From Aradus depressus (taxonomy: Eukaryota > Arthropoda > Insecta > Hemiptera > Aradidae): DNA of 64,000 nt. Position numbers and translations under genes: made by a program. Below are positions 37,222 through 48,562 of the stretch, in pieces. Below the pieces are notes generated by a model. That model worked only from the letters and a program-made list of their open reading frames with translations, did not search any database and was not told the DNA's origin. Position 1 is the first letter of the stretch; every line of letters starts with the position of its first letter. The DNA lies in contig OY759221.1 of assembly GCA_963662175.1 (NCBI GenBank), forward strand, positions 18,008,027 to 18,072,026, given 5' to 3'.

Positions 37222-37655
37222 CTGCAACATAATAAAATTACAACATAAATAAACTGTGATAAAAATGATTTGGAAAAAATAATAAATTGTGGCACGGAAA
37301 CAAGAAAAGGATGCGCAAGGATAAAAAAAAAATAATGTTTTGAATGGAAAGTGTACAATGTGGTATCCCTAATAATATGAATAAGGCTGAATCTACAATA
37401 AAAAATGTATTTTAGTTTTTGTATCAGCCAACAGATTGTATAATGGGTGAATGTCACCAGACGTGTCTGTGAGTAAGGCTGTAAGTGTCTCGCCATTGTC
37501 AGTGTTGCAGATAATGGTAACAATTACAGTACTGTTTATGCTTTGGAAAAATTCCAGGCATATTGAACCTTCACTGGCACTTATAACCCTTTTAAGGTTA
37601 TTTACTCTATGTTTTGATTTAAACTAAAATTCAGAAATAATGTTAAGTACAGTTA

Positions 37656-37810
37656 TTGTGTCTCACATCCGGGCTTTAACAATATATTTATTATCAGATC
37701 TCTCATTCGTCGCTCTGGTGGAAAAATGGTGGTCCTAAATTAGAGTAACTGATATCGTACCGGCTCGGGACCATCACTTAACGTCCCATCCAAAGGACGG
37801 CATGCTCAAG
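37656..37810 (-). mobile_element. SINE family A, internally deleted fragment
   Basis: GTGTCTCACATCCGGGCTTTAA, TCATTCGTCGCTCTGGTGG, ATCGTACCGGCTCGGGACCA and CCATCCAAAGGACGGCATGC match the family's last two thirds. Confidence 0.85.
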
Positions 37811-38944
37811 ATTTTTTTGTGTACATATTTATGAAATAGTAACAACATTTATGGACATTTTTTCAATTTTAGATGAAAAACGTTGGGTTTTTAGAAATGT
37901 TATTTAATAATAAAATATATTTTTTAAAAACAAGGTTAATTCTGAATGAGAAGTGCGTCTGAAAGGGGTGTCATTAGACTGAAGATATCTGAAAGACCGG
38001 AGGTGACTGTTACTATCAATAAAAAGAGTGAGATGTAAGTCATATTCAACTTTTTTCTAAAATCAGACTTATTTATATTTCTTTTGAAACAGAATAATAA
38101 AATAATGCACTGTGATAAAAATAAATTTTTTTATGTTAAATTATAAATATAAATAAATAATAATTGAATTAGTAATAAAATTAATAATAATTAAATGAAC
38201 AATAAATTACCACATTTCCTGTAGAAGTTTTATAACTCTGGTCTTTTACTAAATTTTGATTTCTACAGTATTTTTCGAAAAGGGCCATAAAAAACTATCA
38301 AAAGTTCAATACGTGCAATTTTTAAGAAAGTGCACATAATTTTAAAAAAATGTCAATTAACAAACTTTTCATTTGGATTTCTAAAGAGAAGCCATATTAT
38401 TTTCTAAATTTTGCAAAAATATTAAATCTAATCCAAAGTTTTAAATTATCTTACTGAGCCAACAGGGAAAATGAATAGCATAGAATTTAGAGAACAAATA
38501 TTTTGGTTTATTTTTTTAAACCTACATTATAAAATTAAAAACAAAACATTGAAACAAAAATCATAAGAAAAATCGTACAAACTAAATTCTTACAACTATT
38601 TCAATTTTTTTTCTGTTTTATATTTTGGCCAAAATCTTCAAATCAAAGTTATATATTTTTGGGCATATATATTTTGTAATTATAAATAAATAACAATAGG
38701 TATCTTCTTTGCGGATCAATTTTATTGTTAATACACTCTTAGTTAGTTCATCACATCTTAAGCCTAAACACAACTCTCTCCCAACCTTCACATCTCATCT
38801 CAACTCAGACCTTCCAATCTTCGACTCCTCTACACTAATTCAAAACAGCTGATGGTCGTGTTTTGTTTCATGAGTTTTTTTTTTTTTTTGGCTTTATGTA
38901 CGGTGCATATTAGCCATGTCAATGTGTTATATATAATTATTTCA

Positions 38945-39080
38945 GACATCCATGGCCCCGGGAGGGAGTTCTATCTACGAAATAAAACTCACTCCCGGAC
39001 GGGATTCGAACCCGCAAACCATGGTGAGACCATACGACCAAAGCCCTACGCTCTAGCCCGCACGGCCACCATGGCCCCCA
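38945..39080 (-). mobile_element. SINE family B (tRNA-like), copy 1
   Basis: On the minus strand it reads CATGGTGGCCGTGCGGGCTA (box A-like), then GGGTTCGAATCCCGTCC (box B), then a palindromic tail ending GGCCATGG. The 135-bp unit recurs almost unchanged at 57484-57618. It resembles a class II tRNA (Leu/Ser type) head but does not look like a functional tRNA. Confidence 0.8.
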
Positions 39081-39989
39081 AGAGTTGTTTATTTATATTA
39101 TTATTCACCGATTTAGTTCTTTGTTTTTTTTTTTTATAGAAATAAATATAATTAATTTTTATAATATTAATAATTTGAATGTGTGTATTTTTATACATCA
39201 CAGCACAAATACCTATTTAAGAAAATAGAAAGTGTTTTCTAACCGCCGAGACGAGATTATTGATTTATCAAGGCGAAATAAGAGTCAGGGATGGTTCTTT
39301 TGGTAGAGAAGGTCCTTGGAATTGACTAATAGAGTTTGATATTGAATGGGCGACAGCACCCAGGGGCTTAAGCCATAGAATAGGATGGCTGCCTGTAGTT
39401 AACTGCTGGATAAAATAATTATATTATGATAATAAAAAATAATATAAATAATAATAATAATAAATAATTAATATTATCATACTTCCTCTAGAAATTATTG
39501 CTGATCTGATATTAAATTTTTATTTCTACACTAGTTTCCGAAAAGAATCCTAATAAAAAAAATATATAAAAAGTTTAAGACATGCAATTTTGAAGAAAGT
39601 GAACGTATATAAAAAAATTCTTTATGGTGAGTGAGCTCACAATTGTCTATATTCTACGTCATCTTCACTGTGATGTCACTTGGTTCATGTCTCTCTTAAC
39701 ACTCTTCGATGACTAGATCTCTACCATATTGCACGGCCGGCTTTTGTTGCTTCGACCTTTTGTCGTTTTTCACTTTTAATAAAAGAGAATCTAATAATTA
39801 GATAATAATTATTATTCATTGTATATTTATAATTAATAATATCTTAAACAGCTGTTTTTATCAAAATTCCTATAACAGCTGTATATATAAAAATTCAATA
39901 TTTTGGCGCTTCTGTTCTTTAAAAATAATAATTTATTTTAACAGTATTTTAATATTTATAATCTGTGTACCTTTTGTACATCACAATTA

Positions 39990-40200
39990 ATCTGTTGGTT
40001 AATTCCGACATTCCTTCCAGAGGTGTCTTCTTATTTTTTCCGACAATATTTCGGGACTCTTACAAGTCCCTTCTTTCGGTCACTTTGTACCACAGTTCAT
40101 AGTGACCGGAAGAAGGGACTTGTAAGAGTTTCGAAATATTGTCGGAAAAAAGAATAAGAAGACACCTCTGGAAGAGATGCCGGAATTAAGCAACCATGTA
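39990..40200. repeat. large palindrome
   Basis: About 85 bp on each side (about 39998-40083 and 40099-40187) are reverse complements with few changes, separated by a loop of some 15-20 bases. Arms include AGGTGTCTTCTTATTTTTTC and GACTCTTACAAGTCCCTTCT. No coding content was found. Confidence 0.9.
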
Positions 40201-40383
40201 ACATCCCAGAGAAGTTTAAGAAACACACAATTAATCTCTTTGTATATAAGGATTCCTGCAAAATGAAGCTTCATTTGAGATGGAACAGTGAAAACAAAAG
40301 GCTACACTTTGACTAGAAGGAAGAATGATGCGATGTGACTGTCTGACCGGTTTGGTCTAAATTACGAAGGAAAAAGGACCGTT

Positions 40384-40700
40384 ATCTGCTGAGAGGCTCT
40401 TCCAGACCTATGGTAGCCTTGTACATCCTCCCAACTTGGAGAAAGAACAAATTGAAGTCATCGGTGAATCCAAATTGAAGTGCCTGCTCTCCCTCTAAAA
40501 TCTTCTCCCATTCTGCCGATTTGACTAATAATCGATAGGTGTCGTCTTTAAATAGTTCTGGTTCAACAAATGAAATTTAATGTTTATCCATTCTAAACTA
40601 ATCTTCCATGAAAATCCTTTTATCAAATTAATGTCATCGCATTCCCATCCTGAACATTCTGTCCAAAGATTGAGACGGGACTGGCCGAGAGACAATTTAA
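40384..40700 (-). pseudogene. exon-like relic, protein family not recognised
   Basis: Minus strand: one frame, from about 40700, reads LSLGQSRLNLWTECSGWECD and on to LIKGFSWKISLEWINIKF. After a one-base shift near 40560, a second frame continues ELFKDDTYRLLVKSAEWEKI and LQFGFTDDFNLFFLQVGRMY, then a stop at about 40384. The residues are well mixed, and no other frame is open over either half. A pogo-like MITE is inserted directly at its 5' side. It may be a disrupted exon or an assembly indel; function unknown. Confidence 0.4.
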
Positions 40701-40709
40701 ATTAAAATA

Positions 40710-41470
40710 CAGTAAAATCCGGTTATAACGATATTCAAGGGACCAAGAAAAATACATCGTTATATCCGGAACCAAACTGTTAAACCTACATAGAAATGTA
40801 TGGGCTTGTTAGTAAAAAAAAAAGGTGTTTTACAATGATCATAATGAGAAAGTTTACATATTTTTATTTACTTTTTAAATTTACTTACATACATTTGTAA
40901 CTGTATACATAAATTATGTATACACATGATTATATATGTATGCATTAATTTTCAACAATAAAATCAGTTATTTTAGTTTGCTTGGTTTTTTTTAAAGTAT
41001 ACATTTTTGCTTAAATGGTTATGGAAGTTCCGAAGTCACGATCCCTACGGAGGCAAAGGAAAGAATCTGAAACTAGGAATATATGCACTAGAAGGGAAGA
41101 AAGGAGTTCGAAGAAAATTCGACAAGGGGGAAACGGTATGTTTGAAAATGGTATGACTCGTTGCGCTCGGAAAAAGTAAACAAGAACCGTGTTTAAAACC
41201 CTTTCCTATAATTCGTATTTTTCATCCGTTCAAAACTCACACTGTTTTACCCAGTTATGTATGTATGTGCGTATGTACATACATATTATATCGTTATAAC
41301 ACGAATGAAAAAACAACATTTTTTTATATTTTTGATCGTTTTATACGGAATATCGTTATACCTAACATCGCTATATCCGGATTTATTTCTTCACTTTTAA
41401 ATAGCAAACCAAACTAGATACGGGTTTTACATCGTTATATCCGGAAAATCGTTATAAAAGGATTTTGCTG
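40710..41470. mobile_element. pogo/Tigger-like MITE (Tc1-mariner superfamily)
   Basis: Termini CAGTAAAATCCGGTTATAAC and its inverse ending AAAGGATTTTGCTG, flanked on both sides by TA, the expected target duplication. Subterminal ATCGTTATATCCGGA motifs recur inverted at both ends. The 761-bp interior has no transposase. Confidence 0.88.
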
Positions 41471-41474
41471 TATA

Positions 41475-41910
41475 TAGCTACTACTATTCAGCTCTTCCTT
41501 ATCCATCTCGGTCTGCCACGACTGCAGGACAGAGGCTGGAGTTGACCCGGACAACCGTGGCCTCCTCTACCTCCATAAAATTGGAGGAATGGGGATGGCC
41601 TGGCCTCATTGCGATGGTGTTTCGGGAGATCTTGAGCTGAATTTATTTACTATTTATTAATATTTTGTATTATTACCACTTTATATATATTTATTATAAT
41701 TTTGTACATATTCTTTATCATTTCATAGAGACATTTTCATTTATTTATATTATTTATTCTTCCTTTTTTCACTCTCTCTCTTATATTTCCTCATCGTGTA
41801 CATATTGCCATTTATTATATTATAATATTTTATTTTTCATGCAATTTGCATATGATTTTATTTTTACCGATTGTAAATTTGGCCAATAAGAAAAAAAAAA
41901 AAAAAAAAAA
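41475..41910 (+). mobile_element. probable LINE 3' end with poly(A)
   Basis: A GC-richer block (TCTGCCACGACTGCAGGACA to GTTTCGGGAGATCTTGAGC) passes into an AT-rich tail and ends GGCCAATAAG followed by more than 20 A. This is the usual form of a 5'-truncated non-LTR insertion. Confidence 0.55.
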
Positions 41911-42331
41911 AACTGGTTAATTGCAAAAATAAAATTTTGCACGGTTTCTGCCAAGGAAAGTAAAAATTAATGGTTCAATGGTTTTTTGCATTGGACCAAA
42001 TAACGAAGGAACCAAAGAGAAAAACATTATAAAATGTTTAAATATTTTTCAATTAATTGATGCCCGGTTTTGCACCTAAAAGCAGTGGCATAGCGAGTTT
42101 TCGGGTCACTAATTGGCACCCTCACCACAACCCGTTGCGTGTTTAGTGGCTTGACTAGTAAGCGTAGATCACATTATGATACTATTGAAGAGAGGTTGCA
42201 GATCGATAGGAAAGTGACATATAAATAACTATAAAAGTTTTCCAGAACAAAGGATTGAAGGTCATAAATTTCTGGTTATAAAAAAAAAAAAAATTATAAA
42301 AATATAATTTCGGCAAAATATTTATTTTATA

Positions 42332-42680
42332 AGAGGGCGCCAGTAGCTCAGTGGTATGCGTGCTTGCCTTCTTAGCTCAAGATTGTGGGTTCGAAACCCA
42401 ACCGAGGCCCTTAGTTTATTTTATCTGGGAGGTAAAATAAACTTAAGCACGCCGTCCTTCGGATGGGACGTTAAGTGATGGTCCCGAGACTGTACGATGT
42501 CAGATACTCGTTAAAGATGCCTACCCAAGGTGAATAAAAAATTTAGGGTAGGCAAAATTTAGGACTCCCAGAGTAGAGTCGGGCTCATGTCCACCAGAGT
42601 GACGAAAGAGCGCTCTGGTAGTAGGCGATATGACCTCGTAGTTAAAGCCCGGGCATGAGTCATAAAACCTAACCTAACCT
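42332..42680 (+). mobile_element. SINE family A, full-length copy
   Basis: Head GAGGGCGCCAGTAGCTCAGTGG, box B GGTTCGAAACCCAACC, complete body and terminal CATAAAACCTAACCTAACCT. It is one of the least diverged copies. Confidence 0.94.
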
Positions 42681-43343
42681 TTATTTTATAAAAGACTCAC
42701 ATAGAAGAGCAAAAATCAAGATTATCTTCCCAAATTCAGGAGGAGTGCTCCAAGTGGCAGCTTACAGAAACAAGGATTTGGCCGTTTTTATTGACCTAGA
42801 CATCAAATGGATGCATTTTTATCATGGAAAGTAGTAGCTCTATAACTTCTGCTGATAATACGCCTTCAAACTCTGAACTTCTTAGTTGAAAAAAAGAAAA
42901 AACTATTTTCTAATTTATGTTCAACCATTTTTGCGTCTCAAATTTTAATTAATTTATGGTTTGTTGACATCAAATCTACCGATCACTATTTTGGTAACTC
43001 GAAGACTGAAACTTGGTACATATGCCTTATTCCGGTGACAATGCATTATAGCCAGATCAGTCGAGCGGTTCATTGTCTATCGGCTACATGTGACATATCA
43101 TGTCATTCTTTCAGACGTTTGCTTGATTTATGCGAAAACTGTTGGTTCTTTGAAGAAACCGCCTATTACAAAAAACGTTCCTTCTGAAATGCTTAACAAT
43201 TTGTAATTCAGGTAAATATCTAAAAAGTAAGAAAATAAAACAATAATATAAAAAACAATACAATAATACAAATATATTATTTATTGATCGATATTTTCAG
43301 CAGTTATTATTATTATTATTATATATTATAATATATATTATAA

Positions 43344-43747
43344 AAGAAAGAGCGCTCTGGTAGTAGGCGATATGACCTCGTAGTTAAAGCCCGGGCATGA
43401 GTCATAAAACCTAACCTAACCTATATTATTAAATATTTTCTTACATACTAGGTTAGGTTAGGTTTTATGACTCATGCCCGGGCTTTAACTACGAGGTCAT
43501 ATCGCCTACTACCAGAGCGCTCTTCCGTCACTCTAGCGGACATGAGCCCGACTCTACTGTGGGAGTCCTAAATTTTGCCTACCCTAAATTTTTATTCACC
43601 TAGGGTAGGGGTCTTTAACGAATACCTGACATCGTACAGGCTCGGGACCATCGCTTAACGTCCCATCCGAAGGACGGCATGCTTAGTAAAAGTTTATTTT
43701 ACCTCCCAGATAAAATAAACTAAAGGGCCTCGGTCGCGTTTCGAACA
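43344..43747. mobile_element. two SINE family A fragments, tail to tail
   Basis: 43344-43422 is a plus-strand 3' terminal fragment ending CCTAACCTAACCT. 43451-43747 is a minus-strand copy starting AGGTTAGGTTAGGTTTTATG and stopping within box B (CGCGTTTCGAAC), so it lacks the tRNA-like head. A 28-bp spacer separates them, making a long inverted repeat. Confidence 0.9.
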
Positions 43748-45112
43748 TGCTGAATTAGTATAAAAATAACACGAGTTATTATATCAATAAATAATAATTT
43801 TCTACAGAATAATGAAAATGTTATTTTTTATAACACTGAGATTATTGATACACTTATTATTTTATATATATTTATATTTATATATTTATAATATATTTTC
43901 ATATCATATATATTCTAGAATGTCAGCTACTTCCGGAAAGTGCATCAATTGTGATGTTTTTTTTTCAAAGAAAAACAACAGGATGTAAAAAAATAAATTC
44001 TATGCAATCTGATGCGGACGCTTTAACGAAAAACAAGTGGGAATGTTTATAATGCAAACAGTACCCTTGTTCAACCCCCACGGGGTTTTATTTATTTTCC
44101 ATTTGTTTACTTCAGAGTTTCAAAACAATGAAAGGAAAGGTTTTACGTGAAGCATGCATGAGGATTATAGGGAAGTGGAGGGAGGGATAAGAAAGAAATT
44201 ACTATTATTATTATTATTATGAGAATAATAATTATTGAGGAGTGCGCAATTTCTCGTGAAGGCGGTTAGGGTTCGATTTCCGACCATGGCAAAAAGTTGT
44301 GGTGTAAAAATCTAATTAAAAAAAAATCTTCATAACATTAAGTTAAAAAAATATAGTACTGTTAACAACCGTTCAAAAAATTACTGCTATATATTGTATT
44401 TTGCAAAAATAAAAACGATGTATATTTTACGACATTATAATAAAAATTCATAATAACATATATGTAGATGATATAAACGGAAGTAACAGTAAAAAATGAT
44501 TTTTTATTTTTTTAATATTGTTTCACCACATCAAAAATGTTGAAAAAATTAGGGCATATTTCGATATAAAAAACACGTATTTTGTAGAAATTTGGTGAGT
44601 GTCATTCAAAAACGACATTCGAAAAGGCCATTTTGAATTTTTCTAAAGTAGATCAAAAGTCGAATTTAAATCTGAAGATAATAAAAAAATACTATAGAGG
44701 TGTATTTGAAGCATAAGAACTTTTTAAAAAATCGACATTTTCATACTCTTAATAACCGCAAGGAATAAAAAAATATATATATGAAAGTTGCTTTTTTTTT
44801 CTCATCGAATAATGGGAGTTGGCAGCTGAAATTTTCAGGAAAAATTTCTTTTTATATGTGCAAACTGTCGGTCAATTGCTCATTCGAAAATCGTTGGGGG
44901 CAGTTTTCGTACTCTTATCCGGCTAAACCCTTTAAGGTATCGAAGCAGCTTAACCTGAAGTTTCTTACCGAAAGATCATTTTATAGTTCGTAATATTGAT
45001 ATTTTAATTAAATTCACTACAACGGTAAATAGAACTTAGAATTGCTCAAAACAGCTGACATCAGAGATAAAGAAGTGTGTGCGCGCGCAACCGTCCGACA
45101 CACACACTTAAG

Positions 45113-45533
45113 GGGGTCATACACGGTCAGTTTGGCTTGAACACATCGAACTGACACACCAAACTGACGTGTATGGGGTAGAAATGGCATGACATCATGC
45201 CAAAAAACTTAACTGATGGTTTGATGAAATTCCATCCAATGGTGTGACACATCGAACTGACGACAAGCCTATTTGACTGTGTGTGGGGTTTGAATCAGTT
45301 CAGTTCTTCAAACTAGCCATTCTGCGCCTGCTCCGGCGTTATCAATTATCAAAAGTTAAAATAATTATTTTATTGTATATTTTGATTTCTTTGTTTTATT
45401 CCAAAAAAAACAAGATGATGTGACGCACTTAACTGACCGTGTGTAGACAGCAGACCTATCAGTTCGATTTGATCAGTTAAAACTGATCAAATCGAACTGA
45501 CACACCAAACTGACCGTGTATAGGGGGCCTTAC
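45113..45533. mobile_element. MITE nested in the inverted-repeat element
   Basis: Ends AAGGGGGTCATACACGGTCAG and, inverted, AAGGCCCCCTATACACGGTC, followed on both sides by AGTTTGG. Internal CATCGAACTGACACACC-like motifs recur in both orientations. About 420 bp, non-coding. Confidence 0.85.
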
Positions 45534-46178
45534 ATAGCCCCTACCGAGAGCTAAGATGTTTACACATCAAAAATCTTAATTTGGGACATAAATACAGAAG
45601 AAAAATGTTTACAAGTGTATCTTAGAGGAAGGGGGATTTGAGTACAACATGAAATGAGCATAACCGTTATTCAAAAGTAAAGAGTATCATCAAATATAGG
45701 AATGTGATGATCTGGAGGATAGGAAGCCACTCATCATGGGCCCCACTGATGATGACCTGCCTAAAGTGCGATGAAGGTGTCATTTACCTGCTCCGGTGGT
45801 CTGGCGGATGGGTTATTGTCCTTCACGCACCGACCAAGGCCGAACCTCCCAACTATTCCTTCTCCAATTAGCAAACTGGTTCTACAATTTGAGGAGCAGT
45901 CTTAAACAATTGTTAATTTGTTTAGTCAGCTGTGAATAGCGGCAAGTTAAGGACGACCTTCCGCAAGGATTATTTGGGTGCGCTTTGAAAATAACAACTT
46001 AACAATTGTTTTGAGGCCTTGGGCTCCTAAGGATAACTTAAATGTTGATGTTTAAATCATTTAAAACACCCCAAATGGTTGCATTTTGAGGGGAAATTAA
46101 ATAAATTACATACATTCAGATGAAATAAAAAATATAACAAAAACTTAGTCTTTCATCGACCGCAGGAGTAATTCCCAC

Positions 46179-46212
46179 TCCCCCCCCCCCCCCCCCCCAA
46201 AAAAAAAAAAAT
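46179..46212 (+). repeat. poly-C followed by poly-A homopolymer
   Basis: About 18 C followed directly by about 14 A. Similar runs occur at 47110-47132 (C), 59497-59513 (G), 60385-60402 (C), 61365-61391 (C) and 63175-63195 (C). Their true lengths are doubtful in any assembly. Confidence 0.85.
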
Positions 46213-46337
46213 CGTCGGTCACCTGCAATATGCTTTCCCGCGCAAATAATAACTGATTTGATTGAAAATTAATATATGTCTTATTTACTCGAGGATTTAT
46301 ACAAAATTTTGTTAAGTTTTCTTTTGACTGAAAAACT

Positions 46338-46895
46338 ATAGATGTACGGGGGTAAGGTAAGGGTAGGGTAGAAAGAAGTCTGAAACATTTCCAGTGCTCT
46401 CCAGAATCCAATACAAAAAGGTTTTATGCCAATTCGTGCAATGATTTTTGTTCCATAAGCGAATGGACAAAATTCGGGGGTGGGTACGGGGGTAAGGCAA
46501 GGGTAGAGTAGAAAGAAGTCTGAAAGATTTCTAGTGCTCTCTAGAATCCAATACAAAAAGGTTTTATGCCAAGTCTTGCAATGATTTGTGTTCCATAAGC
46601 GAATGAACAAAATGCAGGGTTGGGTACGGAGGTAAGGTAACGGAGGATAGAAAGAAGTCTGAAACATTTCCAGTGCTCTCTAGAATCCAATACAAAAAGG
46701 TTTTATGCCAAGTCGTGCAATGATTTTTGTTCCATAAGCGAATGCACCAAATACGGGGGTGGGTGGGGTGAGGGTAGGGTAGAAAGAAGTCTTAGACATT
46801 TTCTGTGCTCTATATAATCTAATACAAAACATTTTATGCCAATTCGTTCAATGATATTTGTTCCATAAGCGAATGCGTGTGTGGGGTAAGCTAAA
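46338..46895. repeat. 140-bp tandem repeat array, about four units
   Basis: Units start at 46345 (TACGGGGGTAAGGTAAGGGT), 46485, 46625 and about 46765, each followed by GAAAGAAGTCTGAAACATTT and by TTCCATAAGCGAATG. The fourth unit is more diverged. Apparent minus-strand open frames here are by-products of the array. Confidence 0.92.
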
Positions 46896-47769
46896 CTTAT
46901 GTCAATAAAGGCCTATTATTTAGCAAGATATATATATTTAAGTATCTTGCGAGTGTAACATAACTTTAAACTACCCAGATTATGAGGGCCTTCTAAGTGG
47001 AACTTCTATCTCTTATTGTCACTCAATGAATCACATATCGATTTATAACACAAAAGAGAGTTGAAAAAAAAATAATGGGAAGTGAGGATGCCACTGAATA
47101 TAGCTTATAGCCCCCCCCCCCCCCCCCCCCCCCTCTACCATCCATTACTAAATAAAAGGTGACAGACCTAGAAACGTTACAGGTTTGTATTGGAACTGTT
47201 CCGGGGAGAACGATCTCGTTTACTTGTTCAATTCAACAAGGAATAGTGCCTATTATAAAAACAAATATTTTTTATTTAAACAATTTTTAATGTGTAAACA
47301 TCTTAGCTCTCGGTAGGGGCTATGTCTGACCGTCAGAGAGTAATTCTCGTTGATGTGAATGCGTAAGTATGTGTGTGTGTCGGAACGTTGCGCGCACAGC
47401 GCACACACAAAACTACACTTCTTTATCTGTAATTCAACTGTTTTTGAGCGGTTCTATTGTATTTTTACAACATTATTGATCATATTACCGTTGAAGTGAA
47501 TTTAACTAAAATATTAATATTACGAACTATAAAATGATCTTTCGTTAAGAAACCTTTAGGTTAAGATGTTTCAATAGCTTTAATTTGTCACAATAAATAA
47601 AATTTGTGGTAAAAGAAAATAATATAGCTGTGTAAATCTAAAAAAATATAATATATGATATTACAATATATGTATATACATACTATTATATGATATTATA
47701 TAATATTGTTATTAATATATAATAATAATAATAACTACTGAAAGTATCGATCAATAAATAATATATAGG

Positions 47770-48096
47770 TGAGGGCACAGTGGTATGCGTGCTTGCCTTC
47801 TGAGCTCAAGGTCGTGGGTTCGAAACCCGGCCGAGGCCCTTAGTTTATTTTATCTGGGAGGTAAAATAAACTTAAGCACGCCGTCCTTCGGATGGGACAT
47901 TAAGCGATAGTCCCGAGCCTGTACGATGCCAGGTACTCGTTAAAGACCCCTGCCCCAGGTGAATAAAAATTTAGGGTAGGCAAAATTTAGGACTCCCACA
48001 GTAGAGTCGGGCTCATGTCCACCAGAGTGACGAAAGAGCGCTCTGGTAGTAGGGGATATGACCTCGTAGTTAAAGCCCGGGCATGAGTCATAATAA
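47770..48096 (+). mobile_element. SINE family A, nearly intact copy
   Basis: The head is shortened (GAGGGCACAGTGGTATGCG, lacking part of box A) but box B (GGGTTCGAAACCCGGCC) and the body are close to consensus, ending GAGTCATAATAATT. Confidence 0.92.
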
Positions 48097-48380
48097 TTAA
48101 CTTCAATTGTTTTTAACTTATTTTACTACAAATGAACACGAATCGAAGCATTTCAACATCAAATTCGAAAACTACCACCGCTGTATTCTCGCGGTATTTA
48201 AAGAGGCACTACATTCACAGTTGTATATATCTTATTTTAGCTGTCTAAGGATAATAAGTACATATGGACTCAATTGTGGGGTTGTACTCAGTTCCTCCAA
48301 TCCACAGGAGGTTTTAAAAACAATTTTTCCTACCTCACAAAATTAAAATTCCATTTCTTCTTGACCTTATCAAGTTCCCG

Positions 48381-48450
48381 ACGAAAAAGCGTTCTGGTAG
48401 TAGGCGATATGACCTCGTATTTAAAGCCCGGGAGTGAGTTATAATAACTA
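48381..48450 (+). mobile_element. SINE family A, terminal fragment
   Basis: ACGAAAAAGCGTTCTGGTAG through AGCCCGGGAGTGAGTTATAAT. Confidence 0.85.
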
Positions 48451-48562
48451 ACTAAAATATATATGAGTACTTTCGGAATTGCTACCATCTTCAGCCACGA
48501 CTTAACAAATCTGTGTATTCGTACTTACTTTCTCAAAACTGTGTATTCATACAGTTTCATAT

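Larger units (their letters stand above)
37222..44900. other. upstream of the serpin; no confident gene
   Basis: The serpin's first exon(s) should lie here or beyond but could not be placed. A minus-strand frame at 37420-37610 (TDNGETLTALLTDTSGDIHP) is open but has no good donor. The remainder is AT-rich with the SINE, MITE, palindrome and LINE fragments listed. 38.0-38.9 and 42.7-43.3 kb show nothing definite. Confidence 0.5.
44930..47585. mobile_element. large inverted-repeat element with nested insertions
   Basis: The left arm 44940-45110 (CCGAAAGATCATTTTATAGT; AGATAAAGAAGTGTGTGCGC) pairs with the right arm 47360-47580 in inverse order. A second pair, CCCCTACCGAGAGCTAAGAT (45539) with its inverse at about 47300-47322, lies inside. 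Between the left pairs sits a separate MITE (45113-45533). The core holds a 140-bp tandem array and homopolymer C/A runs. No transposase frame is visible. Confidence 0.75.

Noticed and set aside
37218..37523. Serpin signal-peptide exon at 37218-37523 (minus)
   Set aside because: The frame has no convincing donor, spacing to SENVAFSPYG would be too long for helix A, and the hydrophobic pattern is wrong; the true 5' exon remains unplaced.
46281..46667. 128-residue minus-strand frame with internal repeats
   Set aside because: It only reflects the 140-bp tandem DNA repeat; the 140-bp period is not a multiple of three, so the frame shifts between units.
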